DNA of 64,000 bases from Pseudomonadota bacterium (GTDB taxonomy: Bacteria; Pseudomonadota; Alphaproteobacteria; Rhizobiales; Hyphomicrobiaceae), in NCBI GenBank assembly GCA_023423275.1, contig JAFAFW010000007.1:1-64000 (forward strand), given 5' to 3'. The position numbers and the translations under genes are program-made. The number at the start of each line of letters is the position of its first letter. Within the stretch, counting starts at the first letter, position 1. The notes under the pieces are model-generated. The model saw only the letters and a list, made by a program, of their open reading frames with translations. It had not been told where the DNA came from and did not search any database. This document shows, piece after piece, positions 7,606 to 15,547 of the stretch.

Positions 7606-8646
7606 TCAGGCCCCGCGACGCTTGGAGTTGCTGGCCGCGAAGTCGCGCAGCAAACTCGCGATCTGGGACTGCTGGGCGGCTTGCTCATCCACCCACTGCC
7701 GGACGACGGTCTGCTCCGCGCGCATCTGGTTCACCAGCTCCCCGATACCCTGCGCGAGTTCCTTCACCGCGTCGTTGTCGGGCTGTTCGTTGACCGGCAA
7801 GGCGGTTTGCAGACGATCGGTCAACTCCGTGATCGAGCGCTGCATTTCGAAGACCGCCGAATAGAGCTGCCGGCTCATCTGGTCGGTCGCGCCCGCGCCG
7901 CCGGGCGTCAGCTCCGTGATGCCCGAAAGCCAGTCTTCCAGTTCGTTATAGAAGCGGTTCTGGGCATGCCCTGCCTGCAACTCAAGGAAACCGATCACCA
8001 GCGAGCCGGACAGGCCGAGAAGCGATGAGGAAAAGGCCGTGCCCATGCCTTTGAGCGGTGCCGCCAGACCCGTCTTCAGCTCTTCGAACACCATGGCGCT
8101 TTCCGAGGCCTTGGTATCGAGCGCGCTGATCGTCTGTCCGACAGAGGTGATGGTGTCGAGAAGGCCCCAGAACGTGCCAAGCAATCCGAGAAAAACGAGC
8201 AGGCCGATGATGTAGCGGCCGGTGTCGCGGGCTTCGTCGAGACGTGAGCCGATCGAGTCCATGATCGACCGCATCGAGGCCGTTGAGAGAGAGAGCGTCC
8301 CCGTCCGGTCACGGAGCATGGTCGCCATCGGCGCGAGAAGAACGGGCTTATGAGAAATTGCGAGGCCCGGATCGGCGATGCGGAAGGCGTTGACCCAGCG
8401 GATTTCAGGATAAAGCCGGAGGACCTGCCGAAACGCGTAAAGGATGCCAATGAACAGAACGAAGATGATCAGGCCGTTGAGAAATGGGTTGTTCAGAAAC
8501 GCGGCCATCAGCGTCGGGAAAGCGATCGCGGCAATAAAGCCGACGAGCACCAAGAAAAACACCATGTTCAGCAGGAACCCGCCGGGCGACGACAGCGTCC
8601 GATGCATGGGTCTGGTCGTAATTTCCGGTTGTCGCTTTCTCGCCAT
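7606..8646 (-). CDS. MotA/TolQ/ExbB-family proton channel protein
   Basis: A 346-residue inner-membrane protein. There are two N-terminal transmembrane helices (about residues 24-72, 'FLLNMVFFLVLVGFIAAIAFP' and 'GLIIFVLFIGILYAF'), and two more in the MotA/ExbB domain ('IIGLLVFLGLLGTFWGLLDTI' and 'GMGTAFSSSLLGLSGSLVIGF'), which carry the pore-lining Thr and Gly residues of this family. A C-terminal cytoplasmic coiled coil follows. It is directly upstream of, and coupled to, the OmpA-type partner. The pair resembles a flagellum-independent energised envelope complex found in many Hyphomicrobiales; its cargo is unknown. Confidence 0.85.
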   Translation of the reverse strand: MARKRQPEITTRPMHRTLSSPGGFLLNMVFFLVLVGFIAAIAFPTLMAAFLNNPFLNGLIIFVLFIGILYAFRQVLRLYPEIRWVNAFRIADPGLAISHKPVLLAPMATMLRDRTGTLSLSTASMRSIMDSIGSRLDEARDTGRYIIGLLVFLGLLGTFWGLLDTITSVGQTISALDTKASESAMVFEELKTGLAAPLKGMGTAFSSSLLGLSGSLVIGFLELQAGHAQNRFYNELEDWLSGITELTPGGAGATDQMSRQLYSAVFEMQRSITELTDRLQTALPVNEQPDNDAVKELAQGIGELVNQMRAEQTVVRQWVDEQAAQQSQIASLLRDFAASNSKRRGA

Positions 8647-8742
8647 TACTCAAGCCTCTTGGAAGGACGCGCCCGCGACCTTAGCGAAATCCCTTGGCAG
8701 GCAAAACCGGCAAGATCGTGCCCAACAATGGCCTTGATGCCG

Positions 8743-9543
8743 TCAAACGCCCCCCGCGGACGTTTGGAGGACCGGCAGTAGCGCTTTCGACACTGCCGCG
8801 TTGGCCGCCAGAATCCCTCCGGTTTCCAGCATTGCATTCCCGCCCTCGAGGTCTGTGACGATGCCACCGGCCTCGCGTACGATCAGTATGCCCGCGGCCA
8901 TGTCCCACGGCTGCAGATTGTGCTCCCAATAGCCGTCGAACCGTCCGGCAGCCGTCCACGCGAGATCCAGGGAGGCGGCTCCTGTGCGCCGGATTCCAGC
9001 AACTTGGCTCATGACGGCTTCAGCCTGTTTCAGAAATCTCTGGTGGCCGGCCCGTCCCCGGTGCGGAATGCCGGTGGCGACGACGGTGTCCGCCAGCGTA
9101 TTGCGCGCGGCCACTCGCAGGCGGCGATCGTTCAGGAAGGCACCTTTACCTTTCTCAGCCGTGTAGAGCTCATCGGAAACCGGATTATAGATAAGACCTG
9201 CGACAAGTTGGCCCTCGCGCTCCAAGCCGATGGAAATCGCGAACAGCGGAATGCTGTGGAGAAAATTGGTCGTTCCGTCGAGCGGGTCGATGAGCCAGCG
9301 GTGGGTTTTGTCTACACCTTCGACTTCGCCGCCTTCCTCCATGAGGAAGCCATAGCCGGGGCGTGCTCTGGAAAGCTCTCGATACAGGATCTCCTCGGCG
9401 CGATGATCGGCGGCCGAGACGAAGTTCGCAGGGCCTTTTACGGAAACCTGAAGCTGCGCGACCTCGCCGAAGTCGCGCGAGAGACTGCGGGCTGCCTTGC
9501 GGGCGGCCGCGGTCATAACGTTCATCAATGCGGATGCAGGCAT
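8743..9543 (-). CDS. suhB: Inositol monophosphatase family protein
   Basis: A 266-residue FIG-superfamily phosphatase. Metal site 1 is 'GFLMEEGGE' plus 'WLIDPLDGTTNFLHSIP' (about residues 75-105), and site 2 is 'LQPWDMAAGILIVREAGG' (about 205-222). It dephosphorylates inositol-1-phosphate or related phosphates with Mg2+; E. coli SuhB also acts in rRNA antitermination. I start at 9543 (MPASALMNVM), where GAGG stands nine bases upstream; the frame stays open to 9792, but the extra residues do not resemble the family. The gene symbol is by family analogy. Confidence 0.85.
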   Translation of the reverse strand: MPASALMNVMTAAARKAARSLSRDFGEVAQLQVSVKGPANFVSAADHRAEEILYRELSRARPGYGFLMEEGGEVEGVDKTHRWLIDPLDGTTNFLHSIPLFAISIGLEREGQLVAGLIYNPVSDELYTAEKGKGAFLNDRRLRVAARNTLADTVVATGIPHRGRAGHQRFLKQAEAVMSQVAGIRRTGAASLDLAWTAAGRFDGYWEHNLQPWDMAAGILIVREAGGIVTDLEGGNAMLETGGILAANAAVSKALLPVLQTSAGGV

Positions 9544-9661
9544 GGGTACGCGCCTCGTTGCGGTCATGGGAAGCAGCCCGGACCGCGGATCCGGTGCAGG
9601 CGCGGTGGCTTCGAGTAGCGGCTTCGGCGCGTTCTGACAAGGAAAAGCAGCAGCGAGCCCG

Positions 9662-10786
9662 CTACTGCGCCAGCATTCCGATCGACGTGCGGTCCTTCCA
9701 TTCCTGGGCAGCCACTTCGGCGGCCTGCTTGTCGCCGCGGGAGAGCTTGGCGATGGTCGCGTCCAAAGCATCGTCCTTGAGGCCCTGCTCACGCGCCAGA
9801 ATGCGCCACTTTGCTGCTTCCTTCAGGCTATCGGCATTGCCCTGAGACGCTTGCTCGGCCAGCAGGTTCGCAAGCCGGTTCTGCGCGCCCGCGAAGCCCT
9901 TTTCCGCGGCGGAACGCAGATAATCCACGGCCTTGGGAACCTCGGAATTGAGGCCAAAACCGCGCAGCAGCAAAAGGGCATAGTCATATTCGGCTTCGAG
10001 CAGCCCTTGCTCGGCCGCCCGTCTCATCCAACGCTGGGCTTCCAAGGCGTTGGGCTCAACCCCGTGACCTGACTGATAAAGCACAGCCAGGTCGTATTGC
10101 GCGGCGATGACCCCTTGCTCGGCCGCATAGGCAATATGCAGTGCCGCCCGGCGTGGGTTCTCGGGCTTGCCGTCGCCACTCAGAAACAGCAGGCCGAGAT
10201 TGTAATTGGCATAGGCGTGCCCCTTGGCGGCTGCTTTCTCGAACATGTTGGCCGCCGCCGCACGGTCCTTCCCGACGCCGCGGCCTTCGGCAAGCTGCAA
10301 TCCAAGCGCGAAAGCCGCTTCGGTATCGCCGAGCTCCGCACCGCGTGCGTACCAGCGGGCCGCGACGACCTCGTCCTTGGCAACCCCGAGGCCCTCCGCG
10401 TAGATGCGGCCCACCAGCGTATGCGCCTGCGGATCGCCCTTCCCGGCCGCACGCTCCGCAAGATCGAGCGCGGTCAGGTACTGGCCTTGCTCGAATGCGA
10501 TATAGGCCGCGTCCTCGCCGGTCGCTGGCGCTATGGACGTGCCTTTGAGGGGCGCGGGCTCCGATTTCGTAAATTTGCTGAGAGGATCAGCGGTGGGGCT
10601 CGTCGCCAGCGGCTTAGGCCCTTTCGGCTGCGGCTTCGCCATCGGCCTGGCCTTCGGCTTTGGCTTGGCCGCTTCTTTCGGGCCGGACTGCGTTTTCGTC
10701 GACCAGGAACTGGTTTCGGCGTGAAGCCTGGGCGCGACAGTCGCCAGCCCCAGAAAACCCAGAAATGCTAAAGCGATAGCCCGCAT
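9662..10786 (-). CDS. Secreted Sel1-like tetratricopeptide repeat protein
   Basis: A 374-residue protein with a signal peptide (MRAIALAFLGFLGLATVAPRLHA), then a Lys/Pro-rich linker (about residues 33-70) and roughly six Sel1 repeats (about 95-330). Each has the AxxxLGxxYxxGxGVxxDxxxAxxWYxxAAxxG pattern, for example 'ARWYARGAELGDTEAAFALG' and 'AQRWMRRAAEQGLLEAEYDYA'. Such solenoids bind partner proteins, often in envelope or cell-cycle contexts, and have no enzymatic activity of their own. The gene lies 10 bp before the ThiE-like gene in transcription order and is probably co-transcribed with it. Confidence 0.85.
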   Translation of the reverse strand: MRAIALAFLGFLGLATVAPRLHAETSSWSTKTQSGPKEAAKPKPKARPMAKPQPKGPKPLATSPTADPLSKFTKSEPAPLKGTSIAPATGEDAAYIAFEQGQYLTALDLAERAAGKGDPQAHTLVGRIYAEGLGVAKDEVVAARWYARGAELGDTEAAFALGLQLAEGRGVGKDRAAAANMFEKAAAKGHAYANYNLGLLFLSGDGKPENPRRAALHIAYAAEQGVIAAQYDLAVLYQSGHGVEPNALEAQRWMRRAAEQGLLEAEYDYALLLLRGFGLNSEVPKAVDYLRSAAEKGFAGAQNRLANLLAEQASQGNADSLKEAAKWRILAREQGLKDDALDATIAKLSRGDKQAAEVAAQEWKDRTSIGMLAQ

Positions 10787-10796
10787 TTTCCCTCCT

Positions 10797-11453
10797 TCAG
10801 GCTGTCGCCATGGCGGATATGGCTGTGCAGATGACAGTTACGCGCTCAGCCGCCTGTGCCGGGGAAATCCCGCCCGGGAGAGTGACACCGATGAAGTCGG
10901 CTCCGGCTTTAGCCAAGTCCTGCGCGTCGGTTGGCGTCTCGACATCCAACGCCACGCACGGAGGCTCGAAAATCTCGGCCCACCATGTGATCAGCGCTTG
11001 CCGTTCAATGCGAGCGGCGTTGTAATCGTGGGTGTCCGAGGCTAAGCCGAAGGCGATATAATCGGCGCCAGCCTCGCCAAGCGTCATCGCATCATGACGG
11101 GATGCGCCAACTCCCACACCGATAATCGCCTGGGATCCAAGGGTTTTGCGGGCAGCCTCGTACTGTTCGGCCAGCGCATCGTTCGGCGACTGCGGAATGT
11201 GAACGCCATCGGCCTTGAGGCTGTGCGCTAAGCTGGCGTCATTATAAACGAGCGCGGCAGCTCCAGCGGCCTGCGCTTCCTGTATCAACGGCGCGAGGGT
11301 TGCGGCATCGAACGTTCCCTGTGCCGAGGGAGTGATGAGAACTGAGGTCACACCCGCGCCGAGTGCGGAGGCGAGACGTTCGCGCGCGCCCTCGCCAGCT
11401 TCCACAACCAGAAAGATCTGAGCGCGCAACTCCTCTTCGGCCACAGCCGGCAT
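10797..11453 (-). CDS. Thiamine phosphate synthase / TenI-like protein
   Basis: A 218-residue TIM-barrel protein of the ThiE/TenI family: 'QIFLVVEAG', 'ALVYNDASLAHSLKADGVHIPQS' (the DGVHLG-type block), 'IIGVGVGASRHDAMTLGEAGADYIAFG' and 'AKAGADFIGVTLPGG'. ThiE joins HMP-pyrophosphate and the thiazole phosphate to thiamine phosphate. Here the DGVHLGQ motif reads DGVHIPQ and the 'NRHD' equivalent is only partly kept, so it may be a TenI-type or diverged paralogue. It lies downstream of the class I aldolase, with the Sel1 gene next. Confidence 0.7.
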   Translation of the reverse strand: MPAVAEEELRAQIFLVVEAGEGARERLASALGAGVTSVLITPSAQGTFDAATLAPLIQEAQAAGAAALVYNDASLAHSLKADGVHIPQSPNDALAEQYEAARKTLGSQAIIGVGVGASRHDAMTLGEAGADYIAFGLASDTHDYNAARIERQALITWWAEIFEPPCVALDVETPTDAQDLAKAGADFIGVTLPGGISPAQAAERVTVICTAISAMATA

Positions 11454-11531
11454 CCTTCCGCTGAGGTTGTCGAGCGGAGCCGTATCGGCACCAAATCCGG
11501 CGGAAACGTGGCTCCGGAGGGCGAGGCGGCC

Positions 11532-12566
11532 TTAAGCCGCCTTTTCCAGGGATTTCTTCCACGTCCCTTGTGAGGCAAGCCCGTTCATCTTGGCGCGGTG
11601 CGAAAAGGCGCGCTGGCCGGCAGCAACGTTTTCCGGCTTGCCGCCCCAAGCCTTGAGCGCAGCGGCCTGCAACGCACGACCGTAGGAGAACGTGACTTTC
11701 CAGGGCAGGTTGCCGATCTCGTTGATCAGGGACAGATGCTCCGTCGCCTGCTCATCCGACTGGCCACCCGACAGGAAGGCGATGCCTGGCACGGCTGGCG
11801 GAACGCAGGCCTTGAGACAAGCCACGGTCTTCTCGGCTACTTCGGCTGCGGAAGCCTGCTTCGTGCACTTCTGGCCCGCAACGACCATGTTGGGTTTCAG
11901 CACCATGCCTTCCAGCTTCACGTTGGCATAGTAAAGCTGCTGGAACACTTCCTTCAGGGTCCACTCGGTCACCCGATAGCAGGTGTCGATGTCATGGGAC
12001 GCATGCTCGCCGTCCATCAGCACCTCAGGTTCGACGATCGGCACGATGCCGGCTTCCTGACAGAGCGCTGCATAACGTGCCAACCCGTGCGCGTTGGCGT
12101 TGATGCAATTGTAGCTGGGGCAGTGCTCCGCGATCGTGATGACCGCGCGCCATTTGGCGAAGCGCGCACCCAGCTTGTAATAGTCCGCCAGGCGTTCGCG
12201 CAGACCGTCGAGGCCTTCCGTGACCTTCTCGATCTTCACGGTGGGGCCGGGCAGCGGCTTGGCGCCGGTGTCGACCTTGATGCCGGGAATGGAGCCCGCT
12301 GCCTTGATGATATCGACCAGCGGCGTCCCGTCCTTGGCTTTCTGGCGGATGGTTTCGTCGAACAGGATCACCCCTGAGACGCGCTCATGCATCGCCTCGG
12401 CGCTGCGGAACAGCATCTCGCGATAGTCGCGCCGGTTCTCCTCGGTATTTTCGACCTTGATGGAATCGAGGCGCTTCTTGATCGTGCCGGAGCTCTCATC
12501 GGCGGCCAGGATGCCCTTGCCGGGGGTGACCATGGCCTGGGCGATGTCCTCGAGCTTCTCACTCAT
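11532..12566 (-). CDS. Fructose-bisphosphate aldolase class I
   Basis: A 344-residue protein homologous to the animal/plant-type class I aldolases. 'GKGILAADESSGTIKKRL' (residues 15-32), 'GVILFDETIRQ', 'RFAKWRAVI', 'VEPEVLMDGEH' and the Schiff-base strand 'GMVLKPNMVV' are all present, followed by 'GIAFLSGGQSDEQA'. It cleaves fructose-1,6-bisphosphate to DHAP and glyceraldehyde-3-phosphate without a metal. The ATG at 12566 has an excellent AAGGAGACG ribosome site; the open frame to 12629 is upstream noise. It lies 203 bp downstream of gap, without the pgk gene normally found between them in related genomes. Confidence 0.93.
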   Translation of the reverse strand: MSEKLEDIAQAMVTPGKGILAADESSGTIKKRLDSIKVENTEENRRDYREMLFRSAEAMHERVSGVILFDETIRQKAKDGTPLVDIIKAAGSIPGIKVDTGAKPLPGPTVKIEKVTEGLDGLRERLADYYKLGARFAKWRAVITIAEHCPSYNCINANAHGLARYAALCQEAGIVPIVEPEVLMDGEHASHDIDTCYRVTEWTLKEVFQQLYYANVKLEGMVLKPNMVVAGQKCTKQASAAEVAEKTVACLKACVPPAVPGIAFLSGGQSDEQATEHLSLINEIGNLPWKVTFSYGRALQAAALKAWGGKPENVAAGQRAFSHRAKMNGLASQGTWKKSLEKAA

Positions 12567-12630
12567 GGGGTGCGTCTCCTTGGGCTTCCATACGGGCACT
12601 ATGGCGGGTTGGCGTGTCTTTAGCGCCAAT

Positions 12631-12656
12631 TCGCGGCACCGGCCAGGGTGCCGCGA
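12631..12656 (-). terminator. Hairpin between gap and fba
   Basis: TCGCGGCACC (12631-12640) and GGTGCCGCGA (12647-12656) form a perfect 10-bp stem with a 6-nt loop. A second weaker stem, GGGAAACG against CGTTTCCC (12698-12728), lies closer to the gap stop. Neither is followed by a clear U-tract on the minus strand, so they may be processing or stability elements and not strong terminators. Confidence 0.45.
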
Positions 12657-12769
12657 AACATGCTGAACAGCTAAGTTGAAGCTGCGTGGCGCTACATGGG
12701 AAACGCTGATCGGACAGGTCCGTTTCCCGACGTGACGTTGCGCTTAGAACGGGAAAGGCAGGTTGCTTG

Positions 12770-13780
12770 TCAGAGCAACTTGGCCATGGCCACCGCCGTG
12801 TCGCTCATCCGGTTGGAGAAGCCCCACTCGTTGTCATACCAGGTGAGGATGCGGACCAGCTTGCCGTCCACGATCTGGGTCTGCGTCAGGTCGAAGTTCG
12901 ACGAGGCGGGCGAGTGATTGAAGTCGATCGAGACCAGTTCATCGCGGACGACGGTAAGAACACCCTTCAGCTCGTTGGCGGCGGCGTGTTCGATCGCCTT
13001 GTTGACTTCCTCGACGGTCACTTCGCGGTTGGGAATGAACTTCAGGTCGACGGCCGAGACGTTCGGCGTCGGCACGCGGATCGAGGTACCGTCCAGCTTG
13101 CCCTTGAGCTCTGGCAGCACGAGGCCGACAGCCACCGCCGCGCCCGTCGAGGTCGGGATCATGGACAAGGCTGCGGCGCGCGCCCGGCGCATATCCTTAT
13201 GAGCCTGATCGAGAATCCGCTGGTCATTGGTGTAGGCGTGAACGGTCGTCATGAAGCCCGCTTTGATGCCGCACAGGTCATTCAGGACCTTGGCAACCGG
13301 CGCGAGGCAATTGGTGGTGCACGACGCATTCGAGACGACGGTATGCTCGGGCTTCAGTTTGTCGTGGTTGACGCCATAGACCACCGTCAGATCGGCGCCC
13401 TTTGAAGGAGCGGAGACCAGCACCCGCTTGGCGCCGGCATCGAGATGCAGCTTGGCTTTGTCCTTGTCCGTGAAGATACCCGTGCATTCCATGACAATGT
13501 CGATGCCGAGAGATTTCCACGGAAGCTGCGCGGGGTCCTTCACGGCGAGCACCTTGATCGGTTTGCCGAGGCCGATATCCATCTGATCGCCCTCGACCTT
13601 TACGTCGTTATGGAAGGTGCCGTGCACGCTGTCGTATTTAAAGAGATGGGCGTTGTCCTTGGCTGTCCCGAGATCGTTGATCGCGACCACTTCGACGTCC
13701 TTGCGCTTGGACTCGGCGATTGCCCGCAACACATTCCTGCCGATCCGTCCGAAGCCCGAGATCGCAACCTTGACAGCCAT
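12770..13780 (-). CDS. gap: Glyceraldehyde-3-phosphate dehydrogenase, type I
   Basis: A 336-residue NAD-type GAPDH. 'VAISGFGRIGRNVLRAI' is the Rossmann GxGxxG motif, 'VVSNASCTTNCLAPVAKVL' carries the catalytic Cys, and 'MTTVHAYTNDQR' contains the catalytic His. 'WYDNEWGFSNRM' closes the protein as usual. It oxidises glyceraldehyde-3-phosphate to 1,3-bisphosphoglycerate. The leader upstream is about 80 nt with a promoter-like TTGACA. Located upstream of fba on the same strand; neither tkt (expected upstream) nor pgk (expected downstream) is present. Confidence 0.95.
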   Translation of the reverse strand: MAVKVAISGFGRIGRNVLRAIAESKRKDVEVVAINDLGTAKDNAHLFKYDSVHGTFHNDVKVEGDQMDIGLGKPIKVLAVKDPAQLPWKSLGIDIVMECTGIFTDKDKAKLHLDAGAKRVLVSAPSKGADLTVVYGVNHDKLKPEHTVVSNASCTTNCLAPVAKVLNDLCGIKAGFMTTVHAYTNDQRILDQAHKDMRRARAAALSMIPTSTGAAVAVGLVLPELKGKLDGTSIRVPTPNVSAVDLKFIPNREVTVEEVNKAIEHAAANELKGVLTVVRDELVSIDFNHSPASSNFDLTQTQIVDGKLVRILTWYDNEWGFSNRMSDTAVAMAKLL

Positions 13781-13858
13781 TTTTTTGTCTCCTTGGCGAA
13801 AAGTTTCTGCAACGTCGCGGAGCGCGAAAAGCCCCGATTAGTCGCGTTAAATCTGCCG

Positions 13859-13889
13859 ATTACATGTTCTCCCGCAACGCGCGTGTCAA
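13859..13889 (-). promoter_or_regulatory. Candidate gap promoter
   Basis: On the minus strand TTGACA (13889-13884) is a perfect -35, followed after 19 bp by TGTAAT (13864-13859), a five-of-six -10. The spacer is two bases longer than ideal. It would give a leader of about 75 nt before the gap ATG. Confidence 0.45.
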
Positions 13890-14064
13890 TGCACGTGCGG
13901 CTATGCTGCTGCACTTGCAAGCAACAATAGACGGCATCCCGGGCGTTATGTTGACGTGCTCGGTGGTCTGAATTTAAGGTTTACCAACGGCGATGCTGGA
14001 GGGCTGAGGGAGCTTTGCATCGTCCGTCTGGACAAGCCGGATGACGCAGCGGGAGCGGCAGAAA

Positions 14065-14307
14065 ATGGGGCGGGCAACGGTTGCGCGCACGGGCGCGCGT
14101 GCCAAGCGCACAGTATCAAGCCGTCCGAAGGCCAAGGCGAAGAAGGCGACGCCTCTCGAAGAACTCGAGCGGGAACGCCTTGAGCTGCGCGCAAAATTGG
14201 CGGCGGCTGAGGCCAGGATCGCGGCGCTTGAAAGTCAGCGTGTCGATGTTCTCAACAGAATCGACTGGGTCATTGATTCCGTTCAGAACGTGCTGGAGAG
14301 GCCGTAG
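14065..14307 (+). CDS. Small coiled-coil protein upstream of zapA
   Basis: An 80-residue protein of unknown function. The first 30 residues are basic (RTGARAKRTVSSRPKAKAKK), the remainder one amphipathic coiled coil ('LEELERERLELRAKLAAAEA' onwards) ending 'RIDWVIDSVQNVLE'. I use the ATG at 14065, which follows GGGAGCGG; an ATG at 14041 is in frame but lacks a ribosome site. It is 14 bp upstream of zapA and surely co-transcribed. Small coiled-coil proteins in this position are common in Hyphomicrobiales and may assist ZapA/FtsZ, but that is only positional inference. Confidence 0.7.
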   Translation: MGRATVARTGARAKRTVSSRPKAKAKKATPLEELERERLELRAKLAAAEARIAALESQRVDVLNRIDWVIDSVQNVLERP

Positions 14308-14321
14308 CCGCCGGAGGGAGA

Positions 14322-14603
14322 ATGGGGCAGGTTACGGTCTCGCTCAACGGCCAGACCTATCGCTTGCGATGCGCCGACGGTGAGGAGCAACGGCTCTTCG
14401 CGCTGGTAGAGCACGTGCGGTCGCGGGTCGACGCACTCACCGAGGAATTCGGTCAGGTCGGTGACGATCAATTGCTGCTCTTGTCGGCGTTGCTGGTGAC
14501 GGAAGAGTTGTTCGCGCTTCAGGAAGGTCTTCAGGGAAAGCCCGGGATATCGTCTCAAGGTGCGGAAGGTGCGGACGCTGATTTCGACGGTGTCCGCATG
14601 TGA
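14322..14603 (+). CDS. zapA: Cell division protein ZapA
   Basis: A 93-residue ZapA: 'VTVSLNGQTYRLRCADGEEQRLFALVEHVRSRVDAL' is the N-terminal globular domain and 'GDDQLLLLSALLVTEELFALQ' the dimer/tetramer helix. ZapA bundles FtsZ filaments at the Z ring. A consensus GGAGGGAGA ribosome site precedes the ATG. The downstream 350-bp interval holds the 6S RNA candidate, and fthC follows; this zapA / 6S / fthC order is conserved across many proteobacteria. Confidence 0.88.
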   Translation: MGQVTVSLNGQTYRLRCADGEEQRLFALVEHVRSRVDALTEEFGQVGDDQLLLLSALLVTEELFALQEGLQGKPGISSQGAEGADADFDGVRM

Positions 14604-14711
14604 CGGCTGGCGGCCTCCGCCGCGAGGTAGGCCACCTTACGGCCATGCGCGGCAGGGCCGACGGCCCGCTCGGCTGTGGGGTTATTTCAACTTGCACTGG
14701 ATTTTTTGGCG

Positions 14712-14872
14712 GCGCGCCCTACTCTTATAGGGCTGCGGGGCTCGTTAGGAGCACATTTTCCCCTGGGCCTATAAGTCTGCCATGGGAGCTGTCCCTGTCC
14801 TTGACCGTGGTCTCGGACACACGGCGCCCACCTACTTCTGTAGGGACCTGGCGGGATTAACCGCTCCGACGG
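14712..14872 (+). ncRNA. ssrS: 6S RNA candidate
   Basis: The 350-bp gap between zapA and the 5-FCL gene has no ORF but holds an extended imperfect hairpin-rich stretch. It contains the pattern GGGCTCGTTAGGAGC-ACATTTTCCCCTGGG and, near the 3' side, the stem-loop CCTAC-TTCT-GTAGG. 6S RNA is encoded exactly here in many alpha- and gammaproteobacteria; it mimics an open promoter and binds the housekeeping RNA polymerase in stationary phase. The boundaries are estimates, because I could not compute the fold. Confidence 0.65.
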
Positions 14873-14953
14873 CCTTCGCGGCATTTCATATTTGAGTTCG
14901 TTGGTGCGGCAACCGATGTCGCGCGACGGGAGGAACCCCCAGCACGGTGCACG

Positions 14954-15547
14954 GTGCTCGATACGACGTCCATCACCGCCGAGAAGCAGCAGCTTCGCGA
15001 GGCCGCAAAGCGGAGCCGCGCGGATGCCTTCTTGCGGCAAGGCCGTACGGCAGCGGAGGGGATCGCGAGCCACGGCCTCGATTTCACCAACGTCCTGACA
15101 GGCGCGTGGGTGTCCGGTTTCTCGGCGATCAATGACGAACTCGATCCGCTCCCCCTGATGATGCGGCTGCAGGCTACGGGCTACCGTCTGGCCCTGCCGG
15201 TTCTGCAAGGGACTGGGCAGCCGCTGCTGTTCAGAAGTTGGCAGCCGGGCAATCCGGTCGTCACGAAGCGGTGGGGCATCCGCGAGCCATTGCCCGAGGC
15301 GCCATTGGTGCAGCCGGACGTGATCCTGGTGCCGCTGCTCGCTTTTGACGCGGAAGGCTATCGCTTGGGATATGGTGGGGGCTATTACGATCGGACCCTG
15401 GCCGAGGCCCGAGCCGGGCGTTCCGTTATCGCAATTGGATTGGGTTACGATTCCCAGGAGGTGCCGGCTGTGCCGCACGATGACTTTGACCAGCAGCTGG
15501 ACTGGGTTTTGACCCCGTCCGGCCCGCGCAACCCCAAGAACACCTGA
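14954..15547 (+). CDS. fthC: 5-formyltetrahydrofolate cyclo-ligase
   Basis: A 197-residue protein with the family pattern: N-terminal 'EKQQLREAAKRSRADAF', central 'PVLQGTGQPLLFRSW' and the ATP-binding 'LLAFDAEGYRLGYGGGYYDRTLA' (about residues 130-152). It converts 5-formyl-THF to methenyl-THF with ATP. The start is a GTG at 14954; a GGGAGGAA sits somewhat far upstream, so the exact start is uncertain. Its TGA overlaps the ATG of the phosphoesterase gene by one base. Linkage to zapA and 6S RNA is a conserved arrangement. Confidence 0.9.
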   Translation: MLDTTSITAEKQQLREAAKRSRADAFLRQGRTAAEGIASHGLDFTNVLTGAWVSGFSAINDELDPLPLMMRLQATGYRLALPVLQGTGQPLLFRSWQPGNPVVTKRWGIREPLPEAPLVQPDVILVPLLAFDAEGYRLGYGGGYYDRTLAEARAGRSVIAIGLGYDSQEVPAVPHDDFDQQLDWVLTPSGPRNPKNT

